A stretch of 64,000 bases of DNA from a bacterium (GTDB taxonomy: Bacteria > UBP15 > UBA6099): NCBI GenBank assembly GCA_029564595.1, contig JAKQPS010000044.1:112473-176472 (forward strand), given 5' to 3'. The notes under the pieces are model-generated. The model made no database searches and had not been told where the DNA came from. It worked only from the letters and a program-made list of their open reading frames with translations. Position numbers and translations under genes: made by a program. Positions 1-8,277 of this stretch are shown here, piece by piece; within the stretch, counting starts at the first letter, position 1, and every line of letters starts with the position of its first letter.

Positions 1-254
1 TTTTTCTGAGGATTGCACAATAGAAGAGAGCCGCCCCTTTTTTCTATCATGGAGGCGAGTTTGATAACAAGCCCGATCCCGGCGCTGTCGAGAAATTTCA
101 CCCTGTTGAAATCGAATATGAAATTTAGGCACATCTTGTCGAGAATCTCTTGGATGATTATCTCGAAGCTTGGGTCTTCGTGTCTGGCGAGATTGCCGCC
201 GAACCTGACAAGAATGACCGGCGGCTCGTCGACTCGTGGAAGATTTCTATCCAT
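1..254 (-). CDS. STAS-domain protein, anti-sigma-factor-antagonist type (3' end cut by window)
   Basis: The minus strand is open from an ATG at 254 to the window edge, giving about 84 residues with no stop. The reading contains FDFNRVKFLDSAGIGLVIKL, the core of a STAS domain. The Asp-Ser-Ala-Gly stretch is the site where SpoIIAA/RsbV-type antagonists are phosphorylated on Ser by an anti-sigma kinase, which releases or captures a partner regulator. The phospho-acceptor Ser is present, so a switching role is plausible. A GGAG lies about 14 bases before the ATG. It follows the small HTH gene (279-500) on the same strand after 24 bases, so the two may be co-transcribed. The partner kinase is not visible. 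The C-terminus is missing because of the window boundary, not because of a break in the gene. Confidence 0.78.
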   Translation of the reverse strand, partial: MDRNLPRVDEPPVILVRFGGNLARHEDPSFEIIIQEILDKMCLNFIFDFNRVKFLDSAGIGLVIKLASMIEKRGGSLLLCNPQK

Positions 255-278
255 GCTTTGGGCTGCCGCTCCGCGCGT

Positions 279-500
279 TTATTTTATTTCGTATTTCTGG
301 GGCGGCTTGTTTTTGTCGCGCACCCATTTTGCGATGTCCGACAATTTAAAGCGCACTAACTTCTCGTCCACCCTGACATGAGGTATGCGGCGGTACTGCA
401 CCCATTCGACAAGAGTGCGTTCGTCAACCTGTATCATCTTGCTCATCTCGGGAATGGAGTAGAGCCGCTCTTTGGGCGGTTCGTTCTTTTTGCGGGCCAT
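279..500 (-). CDS. Small excisionase/MerR-type helix-turn-helix protein
   Basis: A 73-residue protein that is almost entirely one winged-HTH domain of the excisionase-like (HTH_17/MerR-related) class. It has a basic N-terminus, then SIPEMSKMIQVDERTLVEWV (recognition helix region), then the wing RRIPHVRVDEKLVRFKLSDI ending in AKWVRDK. Proteins of this size act as DNA-bending or targeting factors, either for integrases or as small regulators. No integrase or attachment site is visible beside it, so a regulatory role with the downstream STAS gene is as likely as a phage-type role. An AGGTGAACAAGGG purine-rich stretch precedes the ATG. Confidence 0.75.
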   Translation of the reverse strand: MARKKNEPPKERLYSIPEMSKMIQVDERTLVEWVQYRRIPHVRVDEKLVRFKLSDIAKWVRDKNKPPQKYEIK

Positions 501-570
501 CCCTTGTTCACCTCGCCGCGAGTGTTTTGGCTATTCTATCACCTAACGCGCCTCAGTTCAATGTCAAACG

Positions 571-2121
571 CTACGGATTCGTTTTTTCGCCCGGCGCGCG
601 ACGGTCTTTTCTAGCGCAAATCAGAATTCCATCATGAGCGGTGATCAGGTCGTAGTCATCCCTGACAAGTTTCTGTATGAAAGCGAAGAGTGGTTTCTGC
701 GCGGCGGCGACCTCGTATTGCGGTTTGCCTTTTAACGCCGCCTCCATCCCTTCGGATAGAAGCGGGGCTTCGACGACAATCAGCTTGGGAGGATTTTCGG
801 CTACTTCGTAAATGAATTCTCTTATTCGTTCGTCCGCGTATCCTTTAATGAAGAGCGGCTTGATGGTGGCGTGTCTGGTGGGAGCGGCGCGGCCCGAAAG
901 CGCGTACACAAGCGCCGAATCGCTCCAGACCAGAACCCGCTCGTCCGGGGCCGCATTCCGCGCAACGAGTTCCGCGACGAATTTCTTGTGGAACCATTCC
1001 ATCGGGTCGCCGCCCGGACGCGTCCAGCCTGAATTGCCGTGAGAATGGGCCGGGGCAACGGCATGGAACGCGACCGCCGAGAGACTTATCAGAAAAAAAA
1101 GGAGAGACGCGCGGCGGCGAATCGGGGGCGAGGACATCCGGCTCTCATCGAAAAGGCTCCCCGCTCCCAGCATGACTGTCGCCGGAAGCAGAAGAGATAT
1201 GAACGACGACGGGGTTAAAAAGCCGGACACCGGGATTGCGGCTATCTCAAAAAACAACCATGCCGCGATGGCCTGTCTGAGATGAGCCGAACCGGGTTCA
1301 TCCGCCACGCGCTTTGCGCCGGAAAAAAACAACAGAATAAGAGGCGAAACCAGCGCCGCGATTTTTACCGCGCACGAAAAGCAGAAATCGAGTCGCGGCA
1401 GCGCCCCGGCGGCGGCAATTACATGCAGGTTCGAGCCTAGCGCCTGCGCGAACGGAGCGGCTACCCCGGACGCGAACAACGCGATGGCGAGCGCCGCAGG
1501 CGGAACGATAAAACCGGCGATAGAAGCGCCCGCCCTGCCTCGAACGGCGATAAGCCCCACAACGACCAGAGCGGCTTCGCGCCCGACGAAACAGGCAGCC
1601 GCCCCCGCCGCTAGGCCCGAAGCGAACGCGGCTCTGAAACCGTCTTTTTTCGTCCTTTTCACGAGCGACAGAAAAAACAGAGCCGAGAACAAAGCCGCCC
1701 ATGAGTGCGGCGAGTTAGGAGCGCCGAAGCTTGTCAGCGCCGCCGACGCCATAAAGAACCACAAAGCCGCCGTCCCTGCTCCTAAGGACGCCGCCCCTAT
1801 GCTTTTCAATATAAAGAACACTGCCGCGCCCGCTCCCGCCAACCACAACAACTCCATCACTGTGGAAGTTATGAATGTCGGCCCGACAAGTTGAGCGAGG
1901 GCGTTTACGATAATCGTGCCCGGAAGGCGGTCGTACCACACATCCGCGTATGGAAGCCCCCCTTGCAGAAGACGTCCGGCGGCGTACAGGCTCAAGGATG
2001 ATTCCGCATGCGCTATGTCTCCGGGGGACTCAAGTCGGAGTCCGGCTGCCACAAGCGCGCCGCAAAGGACGACTATCAGCGTCCTAGCGCCCGCGCTTAA
2101 TGTCGATTTCATTCCATCCAT
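571..2121 (-). CDS. Multi-span membrane protein, glycosyltransferase family 39-like
   Basis: About 516 residues. After a short N-terminus and a first membrane segment (LIVVLCGALVAAG) comes a luminal/periplasmic loop with GDIAHAESSLSLYAAGRLLQ and GGLPYADVWYDRLPG. This acidic loop after TM1 is typical of polyprenyl-phosphate-sugar transferases of the ArnT/PMT/GT39-83 type. Eight or more further hydrophobic segments follow (to about residue 340), then a soluble C-terminal region (VLVWSDSALVYALSGRAAP onward) resembling the periplasmic domain of such enzymes. The substrate cannot be told. An ATG at 2157 is possible, but a TATAAT on the minus strand at 2146-2151 would place transcription start downstream of it. 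I therefore prefer the ATGs at 2121 or 2112. The gene is divergent from the opp operon. Confidence 0.65.
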   Translation of the reverse strand: MDGMKSTLSAGARTLIVVLCGALVAAGLRLESPGDIAHAESSLSLYAAGRLLQGGLPYADVWYDRLPGTIIVNALAQLVGPTFITSTVMELLWLAGAGAAVFFILKSIGAASLGAGTAALWFFMASAALTSFGAPNSPHSWAALFSALFFLSLVKRTKKDGFRAAFASGLAAGAAACFVGREAALVVVGLIAVRGRAGASIAGFIVPPAALAIALFASGVAAPFAQALGSNLHVIAAAGALPRLDFCFSCAVKIAALVSPLILLFFSGAKRVADEPGSAHLRQAIAAWLFFEIAAIPVSGFLTPSSFISLLLPATVMLGAGSLFDESRMSSPPIRRRASLLFFLISLSAVAFHAVAPAHSHGNSGWTRPGGDPMEWFHKKFVAELVARNAAPDERVLVWSDSALVYALSGRAAPTRHATIKPLFIKGYADERIREFIYEVAENPPKLIVVEAPLLSEGMEAALKGKPQYEVAAAQKPLFAFIQKLVRDDYDLITAHDGILICARKDRRAPGEKTNP

Positions 2122-2177
2122 TTCCGGCACCCGCTTATATCTGACATTATATAACATTAAGTAAAACCCGAATATTG

Positions 2178-2206
2178 TTGCCCTGCCGATTGGGTTTTGA
2201 TATATT
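2178..2206 (+). promoter_or_regulatory. Candidate sigma70-type promoter of the opp operon
   Basis: TTGCCC at 2178-2183, a 17-base spacer, and TATATT at 2201-2206. This lies 46 bases before the oppA ATG at 2253. It overlaps the region from which the divergent gene 571-2121 is read. Seen in sequence; activity is inferred. Confidence 0.5.
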
Positions 2207-2252
2207 AAGTTTCAATGCAGTCTCATTAAAAAGATATCGGGAGCGTGAATAT

Positions 2253-3908
2253 ATGGTGAAGAGGAATCGCAAGGCGAACGGAATAAGAAGCGCTTCGGCG
2301 AAACTTGTGGTCGCGGCGCTAGCGATCGCGATGCTCGCCGGGTGTTCGGGCAAGCCCAAGAGCGACGACTCATCAGGCAAGCCTTTCCCAAAGCTTCAGC
2401 TTCTCTACAACATCTCGGAAAGCCACAAGCTAATTGCCGAAACCCTTCAACAGATGTGGAAAAAAGAGTTGGGCATACAGGTCGACCTAGCCAACGTCGA
2501 ATGGAAAACATATCTTAAGTCTCTCCAATCTTTAGATTATCAGATAGCCCGCGCTGGCTGGATAGGCGACTACCCCGATCCGAACACGTTCCTCGACATG
2601 TTCGTCACCGACGGAGGAAACAACCAGACGGGATGGAGCAACGCTGAATACGACAGGCTGATAAAAGAGGCGTCGATGGAGGGAGACGCCGACGAACGCA
2701 TGAAGATGTTCCACGACGCCGAAGAAATTCTGATGAAAGAAATGCCGATAATGCCGATTTATTTCTATGTGAATAAAAACCTCGTGAAGGACTTCGTCAA
2801 GGGAATGCATTTCAATATGCGCGACCTTCACATTCTCAAATATGTCTATCTTGAGAAAAATGGAAAAGTTCTGCCGCCACAGGAGCAGGTGTTCCACTTC
2901 AACCTTTCAGCCGAGCCGGAGACGCTCGACCCCGGACTGATGACTGGAAGCGTGGAGTTTACAATCTCGACGCAGATATTCGAGGGACTCGTGCAGTACG
3001 ACCCGGACACTCTTGAACCCATTCCGGGAATGGCGGAAAGCTGGGAGGTCAACGACGAGCACACCGAATTCGTTTTCCATCTGCGCCGCGACGCCAAATG
3101 GACGAACGGCGACCCGGTTACGGCGGGCGACTTCGTTTATTCATGGAAAAGAGTTCTCGAACCGGAAACGACCGCCGAATACGCGTATCAACTCTTTTAC
3201 ATCAAAAACGCGAAAAAATACTATGACAAGGAAATTTCCGATTTCTCGCAGGTGGGATTGAAGGCGGTGGATGATTTCACGCTGAAGGTGACGCTTGATT
3301 CCCCGACACACTTCTGGCTCGACCTGCTCGCTTTCCACACCCTGATGCCGGTCAACAAAAACTGCGTCGAGAAATACAATGACAAATGGACGAGGCCGGA
3401 GAACATCGTGACCAACGGGCCGTTCAAGCTGACTGAATGGAAACCCAAAAGCAAACTCGTCATGGTGAAAAACCCCGGCTATTACGACGCCGCAAAAGTC
3501 CGCCTATCGAAACTGGTCGCGTACTCCGTCGAGGACAACATCACGGCGGTGAGCATGTTCGAGGCCGGACAGTCCTACTGGGTGAACACGATTCCGTTGC
3601 CGTACTCGGAGAAATATTCAAACGACCCGCAGGCGAAGAAGACGGATTTTCTTGCGGTCTATTATTACAGGTTCAACACGACGAAAGAGCCGCTGAACGA
3701 TCCCCGCGTGCGCCGCGCGCTCAACCTTGCGATTAACAAAGATGAGTTGGTGAAGTTCGTGACGAAGTCTGGAGAGAAAACGGCGACGACGTTTGTGCCT
3801 CACATGCACATGAAGGACTACGAGCCGCCTCAAGGCGAGGACTATAATCCCGAAGAGGCGCGCCGACTCCTGCGGGAAGCGGGCTACGCTGTGAAGACCG
3901 GAAAATAA
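2253..3908 (+). CDS. oppA: Peptide/oligopeptide-binding lipoprotein (OppA family), circularly permuted
   Basis: 551-residue solute-binding protein family 5 (cluster C) member, the extracytoplasmic receptor that feeds peptides to OppBCDF. The start is the ATG at 2253 with GGGAG 9 bases upstream; upstream in-frame codons are not used. Residues 1-31 are a lipoprotein signal (LAGC lipobox, Cys31). The order of the mature blocks is abnormal. Residues 44-202 (2382-2858) carry the motifs that close ordinary OppA: LLYNISESHK, RAGWIGDYPDPNTFLDMF, NQTGWSNAEYDRLIKEA, PIMPIYFYVNKN. Residues 206-551 (2868-3905) carry the normal N-terminal part: FNLSAEPETLDPG, FEGLVQYDPDTLEPIPGMAE, FHLRRDAKW, GDFVYSWKRVL, then PLNDPRVRRALNLAINKDEL and the family's mid-protein EEARRLLREAGY. 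It then stops exactly where LLYN should follow. Nothing is missing: total length is normal. Seams lie at Gly-Lys (2376-2381, 2862-2867, 3900-3905). oppB follows after 21 bases. Confidence 0.9.
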   Translation: MVKRNRKANGIRSASAKLVVAALAIAMLAGCSGKPKSDDSSGKPFPKLQLLYNISESHKLIAETLQQMWKKELGIQVDLANVEWKTYLKSLQSLDYQIARAGWIGDYPDPNTFLDMFVTDGGNNQTGWSNAEYDRLIKEASMEGDADERMKMFHDAEEILMKEMPIMPIYFYVNKNLVKDFVKGMHFNMRDLHILKYVYLEKNGKVLPPQEQVFHFNLSAEPETLDPGLMTGSVEFTISTQIFEGLVQYDPDTLEPIPGMAESWEVNDEHTEFVFHLRRDAKWTNGDPVTAGDFVYSWKRVLEPETTAEYAYQLFYIKNAKKYYDKEISDFSQVGLKAVDDFTLKVTLDSPTHFWLDLLAFHTLMPVNKNCVEKYNDKWTRPENIVTNGPFKLTEWKPKSKLVMVKNPGYYDAAKVRLSKLVAYSVEDNITAVSMFEAGQSYWVNTIPLPYSEKYSNDPQAKKTDFLAVYYYRFNTTKEPLNDPRVRRALNLAINKDELVKFVTKSGEKTATTFVPHMHMKDYEPPQGEDYNPEEARRLLREAGYAVKTGK

Positions 3909-3929
3909 AGGAACGGATTCCGAGGACGA

Positions 3930-4847
3930 ATGCTTAGATATGTCGCCCGGCGGCTGCTGACCGCCATCCCGGTCCTCTGGATCATCGTCACCATCACTTT
4001 TTTTATGATGCGTCTGGCGCCGGGCGGGCCTTTCTCCAGAGAGCGCGTCATGCCGATCGAAGTGCAGAAAATGATTGAGGAGCGCTATCACCTCGACGAG
4101 CCTCTTGTTAAACAATACTTCAGATACATGGGCAATTTGCTCAGGGGAGACCTCGGCCCTTCGTTCAGATACAAAGACAGGTCGGTAAACGAGATACTCG
4201 CCGCAGGGCTGCCGACCACTCTGCAACTGGGGTCTCTCGCGCTGCTGTTCGCGCTATTGGTGGGCATACCCGCCGGATGTTTGGCGGCCTTCCGCCAGAA
4301 TTCCGCCGTTGACTATGCGGCGATGTCTTTTTCCATGGTCGGCGTCTCCGTGCCGAACTTCGTCGTCCTCTCCACGCTTATTTATTTCTTCGCCGTGAAG
4401 TTGAAGATTCTGACTGTCAGCGGCTGGGGACGCTGGGACCAGATGATATGCCCCGTTGTGGCTCTCGGCCTGATGTACAGCGCGTATATCGCCAGACTGT
4501 CCCGCGCGGGGATGCTCGAAGTTATCCGTCAGGACTTCATACGGACCGCGCGAGCGAAGGGACTGCCCGAGAGGCTGGTCATCATCCGGCACAGCATCAA
4601 GGCCGGACTGCTGCCTGTGGTTTCCTTCCTCGGCCCGGCGGGAGCCGCCATTCTCACCGGCTCGCTTATCATAGAGACCATCTCAGGCGTTCCCGGCATA
4701 GGCCGCGAGTTCGTCAACTCCGCGCTGAACCGGGACTACACTCTTACCATTGGCACGGTGATTCTATACAGCGGATTTCTGATTATATTCAATCTTGCGG
4801 TGGATATCGTTTACGCATTTCTGGATCCGAGAATTGTTTACGAATGA
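3930..4847 (+). CDS. oppB: Peptide ABC transporter permease OppB/DppB
   Basis: 305-residue inner-membrane permease, the usual family length. It begins MLRYVARRLLTAIPVLWIIV, the characteristic first membrane helix. A periplasmic loop follows (PGGPFSRERVMPIEV, where the binding protein docks), then a six-helix core. The cytoplasmic EAA loop, which contacts the ATPases, is visible as DFIRTARAKGLPERLVIIRH. The C-terminal helix ends in AFLDPRIVYE. GAGGACGA precedes the ATG. Second gene of the operon, after the permuted oppA; nothing is abnormal here, which shows that the rearrangement is confined to oppA. Confidence 0.95.
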   Translation: MLRYVARRLLTAIPVLWIIVTITFFMMRLAPGGPFSRERVMPIEVQKMIEERYHLDEPLVKQYFRYMGNLLRGDLGPSFRYKDRSVNEILAAGLPTTLQLGSLALLFALLVGIPAGCLAAFRQNSAVDYAAMSFSMVGVSVPNFVVLSTLIYFFAVKLKILTVSGWGRWDQMICPVVALGLMYSAYIARLSRAGMLEVIRQDFIRTARAKGLPERLVIIRHSIKAGLLPVVSFLGPAGAAILTGSLIIETISGVPGIGREFVNSALNRDYTLTIGTVILYSGFLIIFNLAVDIVYAFLDPRIVYE

Positions 4848-4887
4848 CAACTGGGCGAGGGCGACGAAGCCCCGGTCTTAAAAAGAC

Positions 4888-5805
4888 ATGACGAACGATA
4901 ATGAAAAAACCAGAGCGGCGGCGGACATCCAGCCGGTGAAAGGCACGAGCCTCTGGAAGGACGCGTGGCGTAGGCTGTTGAAAAACAGAATGGCGGTGGC
5001 GGGCGGCGCGCTGCTGATACTCATCGCCTGCGCGGCGATCCTCGCTCCTGCCCTCACCCCATACGCTTTCGACGAGATACACCTTTCCGACGGCAACCAT
5101 CCGCCATCGCGGGAATATCCTCTGGGAGCCGACCATCTCGGACGCGACCTTCTGACCAGAATCCTGTACGGCGGACGCGTTTCTCTGGCGGTGGGCATCG
5201 TCGCCACTTTCGTCAGCATCATAATCGGCGTCAGCTACGGGGCAGCCGCCGGATACCTCGGCGGCCGCGCGGACAACATAATGATGCGCTTTGTCGACAT
5301 CCTTTACGGCCTGCCTTTCATGTTTCTTGTCATCCTGATGATGGTGATATTCCACAACGCCCCGGCGGAAAAGAAACTTTACCTGCTGTTCATCGGGCTT
5401 GGCGCGGTGCAGTGGCTGACGATGAGCCGCATAACAAGAGGCCAGACTCTTTCTATAAAAACGAAAGAGTACATACTAGCCGCGCGCACTTCAGGCGCCG
5501 GCGTGTTCCGGATCATCTCCCGGCATGTCATCCCGAACCTGCTCGGCCCAGTGATTGTTTACGCGACCCTGACCGTCCCGGCGGTTATGCTCGAGGAAGC
5601 GTTCCTGAGTTTCCTCGGCCTCGGCGTTCAGGCCCCGATGGCAAGCTGGGGGTCTCTCGCTTCCGACGGTCGGCAATCGCTGGACACCTATCCATGGCAG
5701 ATGATTTTTCCGGGACTCGCTCTCGCGATAACCCTGTTCTCCCTCAACTTTCTGGGAGACGGCCTGAGAGACGCGCTCGACCCGCAGATGAAAGACCAGA
5801 AATAA
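4888..5805 (+). CDS. oppC: Peptide ABC transporter permease OppC/DppC
   Basis: 305 residues, normal for the family. The N-terminal cytoplasmic segment has SLWKDAWRRLLKNRMAVAGG, the typical OppC_N region, followed by TM1. A periplasmic stretch has HPPSREYPLGADHLGRDLL, a hallmark of OppC/DppC proteins. The core BPD_transp_1 domain has five more helices, with the EAA loop EYILAARTSGAGVFRIISRH. The end GDGLRDALDPQMKDQK is canonical. It pairs with OppB to form the translocation channel. The ribosome-binding site is weak (AAAAAGAC), and the 40-base gap after oppB suggests translational coupling is loose. Confidence 0.95.
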   Translation: MTNDNEKTRAAADIQPVKGTSLWKDAWRRLLKNRMAVAGGALLILIACAAILAPALTPYAFDEIHLSDGNHPPSREYPLGADHLGRDLLTRILYGGRVSLAVGIVATFVSIIIGVSYGAAAGYLGGRADNIMMRFVDILYGLPFMFLVILMMVIFHNAPAEKKLYLLFIGLGAVQWLTMSRITRGQTLSIKTKEYILAARTSGAGVFRIISRHVIPNLLGPVIVYATLTVPAVMLEEAFLSFLGLGVQAPMASWGSLASDGRQSLDTYPWQMIFPGLALAITLFSLNFLGDGLRDALDPQMKDQK

Positions 5806-5826
5806 CGACTCGGAAGAACAATTAAT

Positions 5827-6822
5827 ATGGCCGAACCGGTACTGTCAGTTCAAAACCTCGTCACCAGATTCCACACGGCGGACGGAGTGGTGCGCGCGGT
5901 GGACGGAGTTTCGTTCGACCTCATGCCGGGCGGCTCGCTAGGCATTGTCGGCGAAAGCGGCTGCGGAAAAAGCGTCACCCACCTCTCCTTCCTCGGACTC
6001 ATCCCCCAGCCTCCCGGGAAAATCGAGGGCGGCAAGGCGCTGTTCAAGGGCAAAAACCTGCTAGCGATGAAACCGGGAGAGTTGCGCAAAGTCCGAGGCA
6101 ACGACATCGCGGTGATTTTTCAAGACCCTATGACTTCGCTAAACCCTGTGCTGAAAATAAGCCTCCAGATGACAGAAGGCATGATGATTCACAAAGGAGC
6201 GTCGAGAGCGGAAGCGGAGGCGCGCGCGCTTGAACTGCTGCGCGCCGTCGGCATTCCTTCTCCTGAAAAAAGATTCCACGACTACCCGCACCAGTTCAGC
6301 GGAGGGATGCGGCAGCGAGTGATGATAGCTATGGCCCTGATGTGCGAGCCTGCCGCGCTCATCGCCGACGAGCCGACTACGGCGCTCGATGTGACCATTC
6401 AGGCGCAAATCCTCGAACTCATCCAGAAAATGAGAAAAGAGACTGGCGTGGCAGTCATCCTCATCACCCATGACTTGGGCGTGGTGGCTAGCGTGTGCGA
6501 GGACATTCTGGTGATGTACGCGGGGCGAGTAGTGGAAAGCGCCGCGACCGGCCCCCTCTTCGCGCGTCCTCTTCATCCTTACACCTTCAGCCTGCTCCGC
6601 TCCATCCCCCGGCTGGACGCGGAACGAAAAGAGCGCCTCTTCTCCATTCCCGGACTGCCTCCCGACCTCATTCACAACCCGCCGGGATGCAATTTCAATC
6701 CGCGTTGCCCGTTCGCGGTGAAACGCTGCTTCAGCGAAGAACCGCCCCTGACGGAGATCGAACCCGGAAGAAAAGTCGCCTGCTGGGTGGATATCGAATC
6801 GAAAAAGGAGCGCGCCACATGA
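5827..6822 (+). CDS. oppD: Peptide ABC transporter ATP-binding protein OppD/DppD
   Basis: 331 residues. Walker [11 protein letters not shown] (about residues 41-50), Q-loop [15 protein letters not shown] signature [15 protein letters not shown], Walker [14 protein letters not shown] and switch His in ILITHDLG are all present, so it should hydrolyse ATP. The C-terminal oligopeptide-transporter extension ([13 protein letters not shown], then [10 protein letters not shown]) is complete; its cysteines are typical of the subfamily, some members of which carry an Fe-S cluster. It acts with OppF as the heterodimeric cytoplasmic motor. The stop codon overlaps the next start (ATGA at 6819-6822), indicating translational coupling. 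Confidence 0.95.
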   Translation: MAEPVLSVQNLVTRFHTADGVVRAVDGVSFDLMPGGSLGIVGESGCGKSVTHLSFLGLIPQPPGKIEGGKALFKGKNLLAMKPGELRKVRGNDIAVIFQDPMTSLNPVLKISLQMTEGMMIHKGASRAEAEARALELLRAVGIPSPEKRFHDYPHQFSGGMRQRVMIAMALMCEPAALIADEPTTALDVTIQAQILELIQKMRKETGVAVILITHDLGVVASVCEDILVMYAGRVVESAATGPLFARPLHPYTFSLLRSIPRLDAERKERLFSIPGLPPDLIHNPPGCNFNPRCPFAVKRCFSEEPPLTEIEPGRKVACWVDIESKKERAT

Positions 6823-7796
6823 GTGTGTCTCCTCTGCTATCGCTCCGTGACGTCAAAGTCCACTTCCCAATCCGGACGGGCTTCATCCGACGCAGAATAA
6901 CAGGCTTCATCCGCGCTGTGAACGGCGTCTCTTTCGATATTGAAAAAGGGGAAACCCTCGGACTGGTCGGAGAAAGCGGATGCGGAAAAACCACCGCTGC
7001 CAAGGCCATCCTCGGTCTTGAAAAAACGGCGGCGGGAGAAATCACTTTCGACGGAAAGAACATCGCAGGACTACGCGGCGAAAATCTCCGCATGATTTAC
7101 AAAGACCTTCAGGTGATTTATCAGGACCCGTACGCGTCTCTGAACCCGCGCATGACAGTGCTCCAGATAGTCACCGAGCCTCTCGCTTGTTTCAATGTAA
7201 TGAACGCGCGGGAAAGGCAGGCCCGCGCCGAGGAACTTCTAGAAACCGTCGGGCTTGACCCGCGCTACATAAGGAGATATCCACACGAGTTCAGCGGCGG
7301 CCAGCGGCAGCGCATCGGCATCGCCCGCGCGCTCGCTCTCAATCCCTCGCTGATTATCTGCGACGAGCCGGTGAGCGCTCTGGACGTCTCCATCCGCGCG
7401 CAGATAATAAACCTGCTCGAAGACCTGCAAAACAAATACCACTTCAGCTATCTTTTTATTGCTCACGACCTCAGCGTAGTGCGGCACATCAGCAACCGCG
7501 TCGCCGTCATGTATCTTGGCAAAATCGTAGAAATAGCCGACTCGAAGGACATCTACGCGTCGCCCGCTCACCCGTACACGAAAGCTCTTCTCTCCGCCAT
7601 ACCGATACCCGACCCGGAAGTGGAGGCAAAGCGGCGGCGCATCATCCTTACAGGAGACGTCCCCGGGCCGGATTCAGAAATTCCCGGATGCGCGTTCGCG
7701 TCCCGCTGCCCGGTCAAGATCGACCGTTGCGAAAAGGAATCCCCCGCGCTCCGAGAAATCGCCCCCGGCCACTCGGCCTCATGCTTCCTCGCATAA
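6819..7796 (+). CDS. oppF: Peptide ABC transporter ATP-binding protein OppF/DppF
   Basis: 325 residues from the ATG at 6819, which overlaps the oppD stop as ATGA and is preceded by AAAGGAG. Longer upstream readings lie inside oppD and are rejected. N-terminal LLSLRDVKVHFPI and the insert GFIRRRITGFIRAVNGVSF are standard for OppF. Walker A GESGCGKTTAAKAILGLE, Q-loop VIYQDPYASLNPRM, signature FSGGQRQRIGIARAL, Walker B LIICDEPVSALDVS and H-loop FIAHDLSVV are intact. The C-terminal domain with RCPVKIDRCEKE closes the protein. Last gene of the oppABCDF operon. I see no clear terminator directly after it. Confidence 0.95.
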   Translation: MSVSPLLSLRDVKVHFPIRTGFIRRRITGFIRAVNGVSFDIEKGETLGLVGESGCGKTTAAKAILGLEKTAAGEITFDGKNIAGLRGENLRMIYKDLQVIYQDPYASLNPRMTVLQIVTEPLACFNVMNARERQARAEELLETVGLDPRYIRRYPHEFSGGQRQRIGIARALALNPSLIICDEPVSALDVSIRAQIINLLEDLQNKYHFSYLFIAHDLSVVRHISNRVAVMYLGKIVEIADSKDIYASPAHPYTKALLSAIPIPDPEVEAKRRRIILTGDVPGPDSEIPGCAFASRCPVKIDRCEKESPALREIAPGHSASCFLA

Positions 7797-7875
7797 ATGC
7801 TAATATCGAATTAGGGTTGAATCTTTTGATATCTTGGCGTTTCGAATCGGATATCGCCGCTTGAACTTTGCGCGG

Positions 7876-8091
7876 TCAGATGTTGAGGATTTTCTCCGCC
7901 AGCGCGCGAAGGCTTTCGGAACCGGACAACAGCGAGTCCGCCTCCTCGTCTATCTCAAGAATCTCGTCGGAAGTCAGTATCTCTTTGCACTTGTCCATTA
8001 TCTCTTCCATTTCCTCCTCGTACGGCAACGCGCTGTCGAGTATCCGGAAACAAAGATAGATGATTCTGATGTCAGCTCTCGAAATTGCCAT
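7876..8091 (-). CDS. Small acidic helical protein of unknown function
   Basis: 71 residues. Composition is strongly helical and acidic (EEEMEEIMDKCKEIL, SDEILEIDEEADSLL), with one Cys and no membrane segment. I do not recognise a family. The ATG at 8091 has a strong GGAGGGAG about 9 bases upstream, which is the main reason to call it real. It sits alone between the end of oppF (convergent) and the zinc-ribbon gene. It could be a small regulator or an antitoxin-like peptide, but no toxin partner is next to it. Confidence 0.5.
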   Translation of the reverse strand: MAISRADIRIIYLCFRILDSALPYEEEMEEIMDKCKEILTSDEILEIDEEADSLLSGSESLRALAEKILNI

Positions 8092-8277
8092 TGAACCCGC
8101 TCCCTCCGCGTCATCCGGCGCAGAAAGATTGTATCATGCCGACGAAAATATTTGAAGTCCGGCCCGCTTAAAGATTGACCCGCATTTCTAGCAATGAGGA
8201 TTAAGAAAAAAGCCGCCTATTCATATCAAGCTATTTAGAATGCTCTTGATCCTGAAGACCGCCGCCGGAGTCGGCCG

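Noticed and set aside
2253-3908. oppA as two separate genes (a C-terminal and an N-terminal fragment) fused by chance
   Set aside because: One uninterrupted frame has normal total length and one signal peptide; both parts fit each other without overlap or loss, so a permutation of one protein is simpler. Still, reads across the seams should be checked.
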